From: Cladorhizidae sp. MBARI D1340-BT2 | Taxonomy: Eukaryota; Porifera; Demospongiae; Poecilosclerida; Cladorhizidae | DNA length: 64,000 bases | Assembly: GCA_028752905.1 (NCBI GenBank) | Contig: JAQNBH010000069.1 | Location: 248,001-312,000 of the forward strand | Direction of reading: 5' to 3' | Shown here: positions 11,597-23,735 of the stretch, piece by piece | How positions within the stretch are numbered: the stretch's first letter is position 1 | Layout of the letters: each line of letters starts with the position of its first letter | Translations under genes and position numbers: made by a program | The notes under the pieces: model-generated | Databases searched by the model: none | The model's input: the letters and a program-made list of their open reading frames with translations, nothing else | What the model was told of the DNA's origin: nothing

Positions 11597-11733
11597 GGTC
11601 ATGGGTGGGGCAGATGTTGGTCATGAGCTGACCAGCACCTTTGAGCAAATTGCTAGGAGGGCGGAGGAGGCCAGGCTCGAGGCCCTGGTCAATCATTACA
11701 CCATTTTGATTGAGACCACATCCATGGAGGTTC
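11597..11733. other. 137-bp non-satellite insert
   Basis: The satellite stops at ...ATTATTCCTG (11,596) and resumes at GATGAAGGC (11,734). The bases between bear no resemblance to the monomer. They are 75/137 G+C against 13/32 in the monomer. The array is taken up on the far side in the correct phase apart from one duplicated G, and the flanking monomer order (GAAGACT, then GAAGGCT, then GAAGCTA) matches uninterrupted copies elsewhere, for example near 13,660-13,740. It is therefore an insertion into a pre-existing array and not its edge. There is no clear target-site duplication beyond that G, no poly-A tail and no convincing terminal repeat. An imperfect 11-bp inverted match (11,600-11,610 with 11,716-11,726, 9/11) lies near the ends. 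It is the only unique sequence in the window. Confidence 0.93.
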
Positions 11734-11738
11734 GATGA
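11601..11738 (+). pseudogene. Open frame in the insert, possible captured coding fragment
   Basis: An ATG at 11,601 opens 45 codons, with the stop TGA at 11,736-11,738 supplied by the resuming satellite. The translation begins MGGADVGHELTSTFEQ and continues into an Arg/Glu/Ala/Leu-rich stretch with helix-like character (IARRAEEARLEAL). 28 of 45 third codon positions are G or C. The frame also stays open upstream of the ATG to the insert edge. One frame on the opposite strand is open across the whole insert too, so the open frame alone is weak evidence. I do not recognise the peptide. It could be a scrap of an exon, of a transposable-element protein, or chance. No promoter, poly-A signal or splice site is evident, and a functional gene is unlikely. 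Confidence 0.3.
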
Positions 11739-12251
11739 AGGCTAGAGCATCTAGTCATTATTCCTGATGAAGGCTAGAGCATCTAGTCATTATTCCTGAT
11801 GAAGCTATAGCACCTATTCATTATTCCTGATGAAGGCTGGAGCATCTAGTCAATATTCCTGATGATGGCTAGAGCATCTAGTCATTAGTCCTGATGAAGG
11901 CTAGAGCACCTAGGCATTATTCCTGATTACTAGAGTATCTAGTCATTATTCCTGAAAGTTATGATTCCTGATAAAGGCTGGAGCATCTAGTCATTATTCT
12001 GATGAAGGCTAGAGCATTTAGTAATTATTCCTGATGAAGGCTAGAGCATCTAGTCATTATTCTGATGAAGGCTAGAGCATTTAGTCATTATTCCTGATGA
12101 AGGCTAGAGCATCTAGTCATTATTCATTGATGAAGGCTAGAGCATCTAGTTATTATTCCTTGATGAAGGCTAGAGCATCTAGTCATTATTCCTGATGAAG
12201 GCTAGAGCATCTAGTCATTATTCCTGATGAAGGCTAGAGCATCTAGTCATT

Positions 12252-15200
12252 ATTCCTGATGAAGGCTAGAGCATCTAGTCACTATTCCTAATGAAGGCTA
12301 GGCTAGACCATCTAGTCATTATTCCTGATGACTAGAGCATCAGTTATTCTAGTCATTATTCCTGATGACTAGAGCATCTAGTCATTATTCCTGATCGTCA
12401 TTATTCCTGATGAAGGCTAGAGCATCTAGTCCTTATTCCTGATGATGGCTAGAGCATCTAGTCATTAGTCTCCTGATGAAGGCTAGATTGTCTAGTCATT
12501 ATTCCTGATGACTAGAGCATCTAGTCATTATTCCTGATAATTATTATTCCTGATGAAGGCTGGAGCTTCTAGTCATTATTCCTGATGAAGTCTAGAGTAT
12601 TTAGTCATTATTCCTGATGAAGGCTAGAGCATCTAGTCATTATTCCTTGATGAAGGCTAGAGCATCTAGTTATTATTCCTTGATGAAGGCTAGAGCATCT
12701 AGTCATTATTCCTGATGAAGGTCAGAGAATCTAGTCATTATTCCTGATGAAGGCTAGAGCACCTAGTCATTATTTATGATGAAGAGACTGGAGCATATAG
12801 TCAATATTCCTGATGAAGGCTAGATCATCTAGTCATTATTCCTGATGAAGGCTGGAGCATCTAGTCATTAACGCTGGAGCATCTAGTCATTATTCCTGAT
12901 GAAGACTAGAGCATCTAGTCATTATTCCTGATGAAGGTTAGAGAATCTAGTAATTATTCCTGATGAAGGCTATAGTCATTATTCCTGATGAAGGCTAGAG
13001 CATCTTGTCATTATTCCTGGACCATCTAGTCATTATTCCTGATGAAGGCTAGAGCATCTAGTCATTATTCCTGCTAGAGCATCTAGTCATTATTCCTGAT
13101 GAAGGCTAGAGCATCTAGTCATTATTCCTGATGAAGGGAGGAGCATCTAGTCAATATTCCTGATGAACTAGAGCATCTAGTCATTATTCCTGATGAAGGC
13201 TAGGCTACTGCATCTAGTCATTATTCCTGATGACTAGAGCATCTAGTCATTATTCCTGATAGTCATTATTCTTGATGAAGGCTGGAGCATCTAGTCATTA
13301 TTCCTGATGAAGGCTAGAGCATCTAGTCATTATTCCTGATGAAGGCTAGAGCATCTAGTCGTTATTCCTGATGAAGGCTAGAGCATCTAGTCATTATCCT
13401 GATGAAGGCTACAGCATCTAGTCATTATTCCTGATGAAGGCTAGAGCACCTAGTCATTATTCCTGATGAAGGCTAGAACACCTAGTCATTATTCCTTATG
13501 AAGGCTAGAGTACCTAGTCATTATTCATTGATGAAGGCTAGAGCATCTAGTCATTATTCCTGATGAAGGTCAGAGCATCTAGTCATTTTTCCTGATGAAG
13601 GCTAGAGCATCTAGTCATTGTTCCTGATGAAGGCTAGAGCATCTAGTCATTATTCCTGATGAAGACTAGAGCATCTAGTCATTATTCCTGATGAAGGCTA
13701 GAGCATCTAGTCATTATTCCTGATGAAGCTATAGCATCTAGTCATTATTCCTGATGAAGGCTGGAGTATCTAGTCAATATTCCTGATGATGGCTAGAGCA
13801 TCTAGTCATTAGTCCTGATGAAGGCTAGAGCATCTAGTCATTATTCCTGATTACTAGAGCATCTAGTCATTATTCCTGAAAGTTATGATTCCTGATAAAG
13901 GCTGGAGCATCTAGTCATTAATCTGATGAAGGCTAGAGCATTTAGTCATTATTCCTGATGAAGGCTAGAGCATCTAGTCATTATTCCTTGATGAAGGCTA
14001 GAGCATCTAGTTATTATTCCTTGATGAAGGCTAGAGCATCTAGTCATTATTCCTGATGAAGGTCAGAGCATCCAGTCATTATTCTGTGAACACTAGAGAA
14101 TTTAGTCATAATTCCTGATGAAGGCTAGAGCATCTAGTCATTATTCCTGATGAAGGCTAGAGCATCTAGTCATTATTCCTGATGAAGGCTAGAGCATCTA
14201 GTCATTATTCCTGATGAAGGCTAGAGCATCTAGTCATTATTCCAGATGAAGGCTAGAGCAACTAGTCATTATTCGTTATGAAGGCTAGAGCATCTAGTCA
14301 TTATTCCTTATGAAGGCTAGAGCATCTAGTCATTATTCCTGATGAAGGCTGGAGTATCTAGTCAATATTCCTGATGAAGGCTAGAGCATCTAGTTACTAT
14401 TCCTAATGAAGGCTAGGCTAGACCATCTAGTCATTATTCCTGATGACTAGAGCATCAGTTATTCTAGTCATTATCCTGATGACTAGAGCATCTAATCATT
14501 ATTCCTGATCGTCATTATTCCTGATGAAGGCTGGAGCATCTAGTCATTATTCCTTGATGAAGGCTAGAGCATCTAGTCCTTATTCCTGATGATGGCTAGA
14601 GCATCTAGTCATTAGTCTCCTGATGAAGGCTAGATTGTCTAGTCATTATTCCTGATGACTAGAGCATCTAGTCACTATTCCTGATAATTATTATTCCTGA
14701 TGAAGGCTGGAGCTTCTAGTCATTATTCCTGATGAAGTCTAGAGTATTTAGTCATTATTCCTGATGAAGGCTAGAGCATCTAGTCATTATTCCTTGATGA
14801 AGGCTAGAGCATCTAGTTATTATTCCTTGATGAAGGCTAGAGCATCTAGTCATTATTCCTGATGAAGGTCAGAGAATCTAGTCATTATTCCTGATGAAGG
14901 CTAGAGAACATAGTCATTATTTATGATGAAGAGACTGGAGAATATAGTCAATATTCCTGATGAAGGCTAGATCATCTAGTCATTATTCCTGATGAAGGCT
15001 GGAGCATCTAGTCATTAACGCTGGAGCATCTAGTCATTATTCCTGATGAAGACTAGAGCATCTAGTCATTATTCCTGATGAAGGCTAGAGAATCTAGTCA
15101 TTATTCCTGATGAAGGCTATAGTCATTATTCCTGATGAAGGCTAGAGCATCTTGTCATTATTCCTGGAGCATCTATTCATTATTCCTGATGAAGGCTAGA

Positions 15201-16480
15201 GCATCTAGTCATTATTCCTGCTAGAGCATCTAGTCATTATTCCTGATGAAGGCTAGAGCATCTAGTCATTATTCCTGATGAAGGGAGGAGCATCTAGTCA
15301 ATATTCCTGATGAACTAGAGCATCTAGCCATTATTCCTGATGAAGGCTAGGCTACTGCATCTAGTCATTATTCCTTATGACTAGAGCATCTAGTCATTAT
15401 TCCTGATAGTCATTATTCTTGATGAAGGCTGGAGCATCTAGTCATTATTCCTGATGAAGGCTAGAGCATCTAGTTATTGTTCCTGATGAAGGCTAGAGCA
15501 TCTAGTCATTATTCCTGATGAAGGCTAGAGCATCTAGTCATTATCCTGATGAAGGACACAGCATCTAGTCATTATTCCTGATGAAGGCTAGAACACCTAG
15601 TCATTATTCCTGATGAAGGCTAGAGTACCTAGTCATTATTCATTGATGAAGGCTAGAGCATCTAGTCATTATTTGTGATGAAGGTCAGAGCATCTAGTCA
15701 TTATTCCTGATGAAGGCTAGAGCATCTAGTCATTATTCCTGATGAAGGCTAGAGCATCTAGTCATTATTCCTGATGAAGACTAGAGCATCTAGTCATTAT
15801 TCCTGATGAAGTCTAGAGCATCTAGTTATTATTCCTGATGAAGCTATAGCACCTAGTCATTATTCCTGATGAAGGCTGGAGCATCTAATCAATATTCCTG
15901 ATGATGGCCAGAGCATCTAGTCATTAGTCCTGATGAAGGCTAGAGCATCTAGTCATTATTCCTGATTACTAGAGCATCTAGTCATTATTCCTGAAAGTTA
16001 TGATTCCTGATAAAGGCTGGAGCATCTAGTCATTATTCTGATGAAGGCTAGAGCATTTAGTGATTATTCCTGATGAAGGCTAGAGCATCTAGTCATTATT
16101 CCTTGATGAAGGCTAGAGCATCTAGTTATTATTCCTTGATGAAGGCTAGAGCATCTAGTCATTATTCCTGATGAAGGTCAGAGCATCCAGTCATTATTCT
16201 GATGAAGACTAGAGAATTTAGTCATTATACCTGATGAAGGCTAGAGCATCTAGTCATTATTCCTGATCAAGGCTAGAGCATCTAGTCATTATTCCTGATG
16301 AAGGCTAGAGCATCTAGTCATTATTCCTGATGAAGGCTAGAGCATCTAGTCATTATTCCTGATGAAGGCTAGAGCATCTAGTCATTATCCTGATGAAGGC
16401 CTAGGCATCTAGTCATTATTCCTGATGAAGGCTAGAGCACCTAGTCATTATTCCTGATGAAGGCTAGAACACCTAGTCAT
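12252..16480 (-). repeat. About 2.1-kb tandem duplication (two units)
   Basis: Unit 1 is about 12,252-14,366 and unit 2 starts about 14,367. GGCTAGACC at 12,301 pairs with 14,416, and TGAAAGTTATG at 13,878 with 15,993, both offset by 2,115. TTAACGCTGG at 12,869 pairs with 15,016 (2,147), the extra 32 bp being one monomer gained or lost. Unit 1 carries a local decay not seen in unit 2 (TTCTGTGAACACTAG near 14,082 against TTCTGATGAAGACTAG near 16,196). Confidence 0.7.
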
Positions 16481-18952
16481 TATTCCTGATGAAGGCTAGA
16501 GCATCTAGTCATTATTCCTGATGAAGGCTAGAGCATCTAGTCATTATTCCTGATGAAGGCTGAAGGCTAGAGCATCTAGTCATTATTCCTGATGAAGGCT
16601 AGAACATCTAGTCATTATTCCTGATGACTAGAGCATCTAGTCATTATTCCTGATAGTCATTATTCCTAATGAAGGCTGGAGCATCTATTCATTATTCCTG
16701 ATGAAAGTCAGAGCATCTAGTCATTATTCATTGAAGAAGGCTAGAGCATCTAGTCATTATTCCTGATGAAGGTCAGAGCATCTAGTCATTATTCCTGATG
16801 AAGGCTAGAGCATCTAGTCATTATTCCTGATGAAGGCTAGAGCATCTAGTCATTATTCCTGATGAAGACTAGAGCATCTAGTCATTATTCCTGATGAAGG
16901 CTAGAGCACCTAGTCATTATTCCTGATAAAGGCTGGAGCATTTAGTCAATATTCCTGATGATGGCTAGAGCATCTAGTCATTAGTCCTGATGAAGGCTAG
17001 AGCATCTAGTCATTATTCCTGATTACTAGAGCATCTAGTCATTATTCCTGAAAGTTATGATTCCTGATAAAGGCTGGAGCATCTAGTCATTATTCTGATG
17101 AAGGCTAGAGCATTTAGTCATTATTCCTGATGAAGGCTAGAGCATCTAGTCATTATTCCTTGATGAAGGCTAGAGCATCTAGTTATTATTCCTTGATGAA
17201 GGCTAGAGCATCTAGTCATTATTCCTGATGAAGGCTAGAGCATCTAGTCATTATTCCTGATGAAGGCTAGAGCACCTAGTCATTATTCCTGATGAAGGCT
17301 AGAGTACCTAGTCATTATTCATTGATGAAGGCTAGAGCATCTAGTCATTATTTGTGATGAAGGTCAGAGCATCTAGTCATTATTCCTGATGAAGGCTAGA
17401 GCATCTAGTCATTATTCCTGATGAAGGCTAGAGCATCTAGTCATTATTCCTGATGAAGACTAGAGCATCTAGTCATTATTCCTGATGAAGTCTAGAGCAT
17501 CTAGTCATTATTCCTGATGAAGCTATAGCACCTAGTCATTATTCCTGATGAAGGCTGGAGCATCTAATCAATATTCCTGATGATGGCCAGAGCATCTAGT
17601 CATTAGTCCTGATGAAGGCTAGAGCATCTAGTCATTATTCCTGATTACTAGAGCATCTAGTCATTATTCCTGAAAGTTATGATTCCTGATAAAGGCTGGA
17701 GCATCTAGTCATTATTCTGATGAAGGCTAGAGCATTTAGTGATTATTCCTGATGAAGGCTAGAGCATCTAGTCATTATTCCTTGATGAAGGCTAGAGCAT
17801 CTAGTTATTATTCCTTGATGAAGGCTAGAGCATCTAGTCATTATTCCTGATGAAGGTCAGAGCATCCAGTCATTATTCTGATGAAGACTAGAGAATTTAG
17901 TCATTATACCTGATGAAGGCTAGAGCATCTAGTCATTATTCCTGATCAAGGCTAGAGCATCTAGTCATTATTCCTGATGAAGGCTAGAGCATCTAGTCAT
18001 TATTCCTGATGAAGGCTAGAGAATCTAGTCATTATTCCTGATGAAGGCTAGAGCATCTAGTCATTATCCTGATGAAGGCCTAGGCATCTAGTCATTATTC
18101 CTGATGAAGGCTAGAGCACCTAGTCATTATTCCTGATGAAGGCTAGAACACCTAGTCATTATTCCTGATGAAGGCTAGAGCATCTAGTCATTATTCCTGA
18201 TGAAGGCTAGAGCATCTAGTCATTATTCCTGATGAAGGCTGAAGGCTAGAGCATCTAGTCATTATTCCTGATGAAGGCTAGAACATCTAGTCATTATTCC
18301 TGATGACTAGAGCATCTAGTCATTATTCCTGATAGTCATTATTCCTAATGAAGGCTGGAGCATCTATTCATTATTCCTGATGAAAGTCAGAGCATCTAGT
18401 CATTATTCATTGAAGAAGGCTAGAGCATCTAGTCATTATTCCTGATGAAGGTCAGAGCATCTAGTCATTATTCCTGATGAAGGCTAGAGCATCTAGTCAT
18501 TATTCCTGATGAAGGCTAGAGCATCTAGTCATTATTCCTGATGAAGACTAGAGCATCTAGTCATTATTCCTGATGAAGGCTAGAGCACCTAGTCATTATT
18601 CCTGATAAAGGCTGGAGCATTTAGTCAATATTCCTGATGATGGCTAGAGCATCTAGTCATTAGTCCTGATGAAGGCTAGAGCATCTAGTCATTATTCCTG
18701 ATTACTAGAGCATCTAGTCATTATTCCTGAAAGTTATGATTCCTGATAAAGGCTGGAGCATCTAGTCATTATTCTGATGAAGGCTAGAGCATTTAGTCAC
18801 TATTCCTGATGAAGGCTAGAGCATCTAGTCATTATTCCTTGATGAAGGCTAGAGCATCTAGTTATTATTCCTTGATGAAGGCTAGAGCATCTAGTCATTA
18901 TTCCTGATGAAGGCTAGAGCATCTAGTCATTATTCCTGATGAAGGCTAGAGC
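15595..18952 (-). repeat. 1,679-bp tandem duplication (two units)
   Basis: Unit 1 is about 15,595-17,273 and unit 2 about 17,274-18,952. TGAAAGTTATG occurs at 15,993/17,672 and 17,050/18,729, TTTGTGATG at 15,672/17,351, and the rare GATGGCCAGAG at about 15,904/17,583, always 1,679 bp apart. Only a few base differences were seen, for example TAGTTATT near 15,833 against TAGTCATT, and AGAATC near 18,020 against AGCATC. Confidence 0.85.
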
Positions 18953-21900
18953 ATCTAGTCATTATTCCTTGATGAAGGCTAGAGCATCTAGTTATTATTC
19001 CTTGATGAAGGCTAGAGCATCTAGTCATTATTCCTTATGAAGGTCAGAGAATCTAGTCATTATTCCTGATGAAGGCTAGAGCACCTAGTCATTATTTATG
19101 ATGAAGAGACTGGAGCATATAGTCAATATTCCTGATGAAGGCTAGATCATCTAGTCATTATTCCTGATGAAGGCTGGAGCATCTAGTCATTAACGCTGGA
19201 GCATCTAGTCATTATTCCTGATGAAGACTAGAGCATCTAGTCATTATTCCTGATGCTAGAGAATCTAGTAATTATTCCTGATGAAGGCTATAGTCATTAT
19301 TCCTGATGAAGGCTAGAGCATCTTGTCATTATTCCTGGAGCATCTAGTCATTATTTCTGATGAAGGCTAGAGCATCTAGTCATTATTCCTGCTAGAGCAT
19401 CTAGTCATTATTCCTGATGAAGGCTAGAGCATCTAGTCATTATTCCTGATGAAGGGAGGAGCATCTAGTCAATATTCCTGATGAACTAGAGCATCTAGTC
19501 ATTATTCCTGATGAAGGATAGGCTACTGCATCTAGTCATTATTCCTGATGACTAGAGCATCTAGTCATTATTCCTGATAGTCATTATTCTTGATGAAGGC
19601 TGGAGCATCTAGTCATTATTCCTGGTGAAGGCTAGAGCATCTAGTCATTATTCCTGATGAAGGCTAGAGCATCTAGTCATTATTCCTGATGAAGGCTAGA
19701 GCATCTAGTCATTATCCTGATGAAGGCCACAGCATCTAGTCATTATTCCTGATGAAGGCTAGAGCACCTAGTCATTATTCCTGATGAAGGCTAGAACCCC
19801 TAGTCATTATTCCTTATGAACGCTAGAGTACCTAGTCATTATTCATTGATGAAGGCTAGAGCATCTAGTCATTATTCCTGATGAAGGTCAGAGCATCTAG
19901 TCATTTTTCCTGATGAAGGCTAGAGCATCTAGTCATAATTCCTGATGAAGGCTAGAGCATCTAGTCATTATTCCTGATGAAGACTAGAGCATCTAGTCAT
20001 TATTCCTGATGAAGGCTAGAGCATCTAGTCATTATTCCTGATGAAGTCTAGAGCATCTAGTCATTATTCCTGATGAAGCTATAGCACCTAGTCATTATTC
20101 CTGATGAAGGCTGGAGCATCTAGTCAATATTCCTGATGATGGCTAGAGCATCTAGTCATTAGTCCTGATGAAGGCTAGAGCATCTAGTCATTATTCCTGA
20201 TTACTAGAGCATCTAGTCATTATTCCTGAAAGTTATGATTCCTGATAAAGGCTGGAGCATCTAGTCATTATTCTAATGAAGGCTAGAGCATTTAGTAATT
20301 ATTCCTGATGAAGGCTAGAGCATCTAGTCATTATTCCTTGATGAAGGCTAGAGCATCTAGTTATTATTCCTTGATGAAGGCTAGAGCATCTAGTCATTAT
20401 TCCTGATGAAGGTCAGAGCATCCAGTCATTATTCTGATGAAGACTAGAGAATTTAGTCATTATTCCTGATGAAGGCTAGAGCATCTAGTCATTATTCCTG
20501 ATGAAGGCTAGAGCATCTAGTCATTATTCCTGATGAAGGCTAGAGCATCTAGTCATTATTCCTGATGAAGGCTAGAGCATCTAGTCATTATTCCTGATGA
20601 AGGCTAGAGCATCTAGTCATTATTCCTGATGAAGGCTGGAGTATCTAGTCAATATTCCTGATGAAGGCTAGAGCATCTAGTCACTATTCCTAATGAAGGC
20701 TAGGCTAGACCATCTAGTCATTATTCCTGATGACTAGAGCATCAGTTATTCTAGTCATTATCCTGATGACTAGAGCATCTAGTCATTATTCCTGATCGTC
20801 ATTATTCATGATGAAGGCTGGAGCATCTAGTCATTATTCCTTGATGAAGGCTAGAGCATCTAGTCCTTATTCCTGATGATGGCTAGAGCATCTAGTCATT
20901 AGTCTCCTGGTGAAGGCTAGATTGTCTAGTCATTATTCCTGATGACTAGAGCATCTAGTCATTATTACTGATAATTATTATTCCTGATGAAGGCTGGAGC
21001 TTCTAGTCATTATTCCTGATGAAGTCTAGTGTATTTAGTCATTATTCCTGATGAAGGCTAGAGCATCTAGTCATTATTCCTTGATGAAGGCTAGAGCATC
21101 TAGTTATTATTCCTTGATGAAGGCTAGAGCATCTAGTCATTATTCCTGATGAAGGTCAGAGAATCTAGTCATTATTCCTGATGAAGGCTAGAGCACCTAG
21201 TCATTATTTATGATGAAGAGACTGGAGCATATAGTCAATATTCCTGATGAAGGCTAGATCATCTAGTCATTATTCCTGATGAAGGCTGGAGCATCTAGTC
21301 ATTAACGCTGGAGCATCTAGTCATTATTCCTGATGAAGACTAGAGCATCTAGTCATTATTCCTGATGAAGGTTAGAGAATCTAGTAATTATTCCTGATGA
21401 AGGCTATAGTCATTATTCCTGATGAAGGCTAGAGCATCTTGTCATTATTCCTAGAGCATCTAGTCATTATTCCTGATGAAGGATAGAGCATCTAGTCATT
21501 ATTCCTGCTAGAGCATCTAGTCATTATTCCTGATGAAGGCTAGAGCATCTAGTCATTATTCCTGATGAAGGGAGGAGCATCTAGTCAATATTCCTGATGA
21601 ACTAGAGCATCTAGTCATTATTCCTGATGAAGGCTAGGCTACTGCATCTAGTCATTATTCCTGATGACTAGAGCATCTAGTCATTATTCCTGATAGTCAT
21701 TATTCTTGATGAAGGCTGGAGCATCTAGTCATTATTCCTGATGAAGGCTAGAGCATCTAGTCATTATTCCTGATGAAGGCTAGAGCATCTAGTCATTATT
21801 CCTGATGAAGGCTAGAGCAACTAGTCATTATCCTGATGAAGGCCACAGCATCTAGTCATTATTCCTGATGAAGGCTAAAGCACCTAGTCATTATTCCTGA

Positions 21901-23735
21901 TGAAGGCTAGAACACCTAGTCATTATTCCTGATGAAGGCTAGAGTACCTAGTCATTATTCATTGATGAAGGCTAGAGCATCTAGTCATTATTTGTGATGA
22001 AGGTAAGAGCATCTAGTCATTATTCCTGATGAAGGCTAGAGCATCTAGTCATTATTCCTGATGAAGGCTAGAGCATCTAGTCATTATTCCTGATGAAGAC
22101 TAGAGCATCTAGTCAATATTCCTGATGAAGACTAGAGCATCTAGTCATTATTCCTGATGAAGCTATAGCACCTAGTCATTATTCCTGATGAAGGCTGGAG
22201 CATCTAGTCAATATTCCTGATGATGGCTAGAGCATCTAGTCATTAGTCCTGATGAAGGCTAGAGCATCTAGTCATTATTCCTGATTACTAGAGCATCTAG
22301 TCATTATTCCTGAAAGTTATGATTCCTGATAAAGGCTGGAGCATCTAGTCATTATTCTGATGAAGGCTAGAGCATTTAGTGATTATTCCTGATTAAGGCT
22401 AGAGCATCTAGTCATTATTCCTTGATGAAGGCTAGAGCATCTCCTTGATGAAGGCTAGAGCATCTAGTCATTATTCCTGATGAAGGCTAGAGCATCTAGT
22501 CATTATCCCTGATGAAGGCTAGAACACCTAGTCATTATTCCTGATGAAGGCTAGAGCATCTAGTCATTATTCCTGATGAAGGCTAGAGCATCTAGTCATT
22601 ATTCCTGATGAAGGCTGAAGGCTAGAGTATCTAGTCATTATTCCTGATGAAGGCTAGAACATCTAGTCATTATTCCTGATAACTAGAGCATCTAGTCATT
22701 ATTCCTGATAGTCATTATTCCTAATGAAGGCTGGAGCATCTAGTCATTATTTCTGATTAAAGTCAGAGCATCTAGTCATTATTCATTGAAGAAGGCTAGA
22801 GCATCTAGTCATTATTCCTGATGAAGGTCAGAGCATCTAGTCATTATTCCTGATGAAGGCTAGAGCATCTAGTCATTATTCTTGATGAAGGCTAGAGCAT
22901 CTAGTCATTATTCCTGATGAAGACTAGAGCATCTAGTCATTATTCCTGATGAAGGCTAGAGCACCTAGTCATTATTCCTGATGAAGGCTGGAGTATTTAG
23001 TCAATATTCCTGATGATGGCTAGAGCATCTAGTCATTAGTCCTGATGAAGGCTAGAGCATCTAGTCATTATTCCTGATTACTAGAGCATCTAGTCATTAT
23101 TCCTGAAAGTTATGATTCCTGATAAAGGCTGGAGCATCTAGTCATTATTAACGCTGGAGCATCTAGTCATTATTCCTGATGAACGCTAGAGAATCTAGTA
23201 ATTATTCCTGATGAAGGCTATAGTCATTATTCCTGATGAAGGCTAGAGCATCTTGTCATTATTCCTGGAGCATCAAGTCATTATACCTGATAAAGGCTAG
23301 AGCAACTAGTCATTATTCCTGCTAGAGCATCTAGTCATTATTCCTGATGAAGGCTAGAGCATCTAGTCATTATTTCTGATGAAGGGAGGAGCATCTAGTC
23401 AATATTCCTAATGAACTAGAGCATCTAGTCATTATTCATAATGAAAGCTAGGCTACTGCATCTAGTCATTATTCCTGATGACTAGAGCATCTAGTCATTA
23501 TTCCTGATAGTCATTATTCTTGATGAAGGCTGGAGCATCTAGTCATTATTCCTGATGAAGGCTAGAGCATCTAGTCATTATTCCTGATGAAGGCTAGAGC
23601 ATCTAGTCATTATTCCTGATGAAGGCTAGAGCATCTAGTCATTATCCTGATGAAGGCCACAGCATCTAGTCATTATTCCTGATGAAGGCTAGAGCACCTA
23701 GTCATTATTCCTGATGAAGGCTAGAGCATCTAGTC
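18030..23735 (-). repeat. 5.7-kb block, copy 1 of a near-identical tandem duplication
   Basis: Markers pair with copy 2 at offsets of 5,705 (18,077 with 23,782; 18,729 with 24,434) and then 5,709 (20,228 with 25,937; 22,312 with 28,021; 23,105 with 28,814). The 4-bp step is a deletion near 19,254 (TGATGCTAGAGAATC here, TGATGAAGGCTAGAG in copy 2). Other differences are single bases, such as AGAACCCC near 19,793 and GGTAAGAGC near 22,003. I counted roughly a dozen substitutions by eye over 5.7 kb. Confidence 0.85.

Noticed and set aside
11597..11733. Boundary between two satellite families
   Set aside because: The monomer order and phase on the two sides of the insert fit one uninterrupted higher-order block (compare about 13,660-13,740), so the insert lies within a block rather than at its edge.
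12860..12890. TTAACGCTGG as a second foreign insertion
   Set aside because: It is a short truncated-monomer join present in at least ten blocks at the same position, so it belongs to the higher-order repeat.
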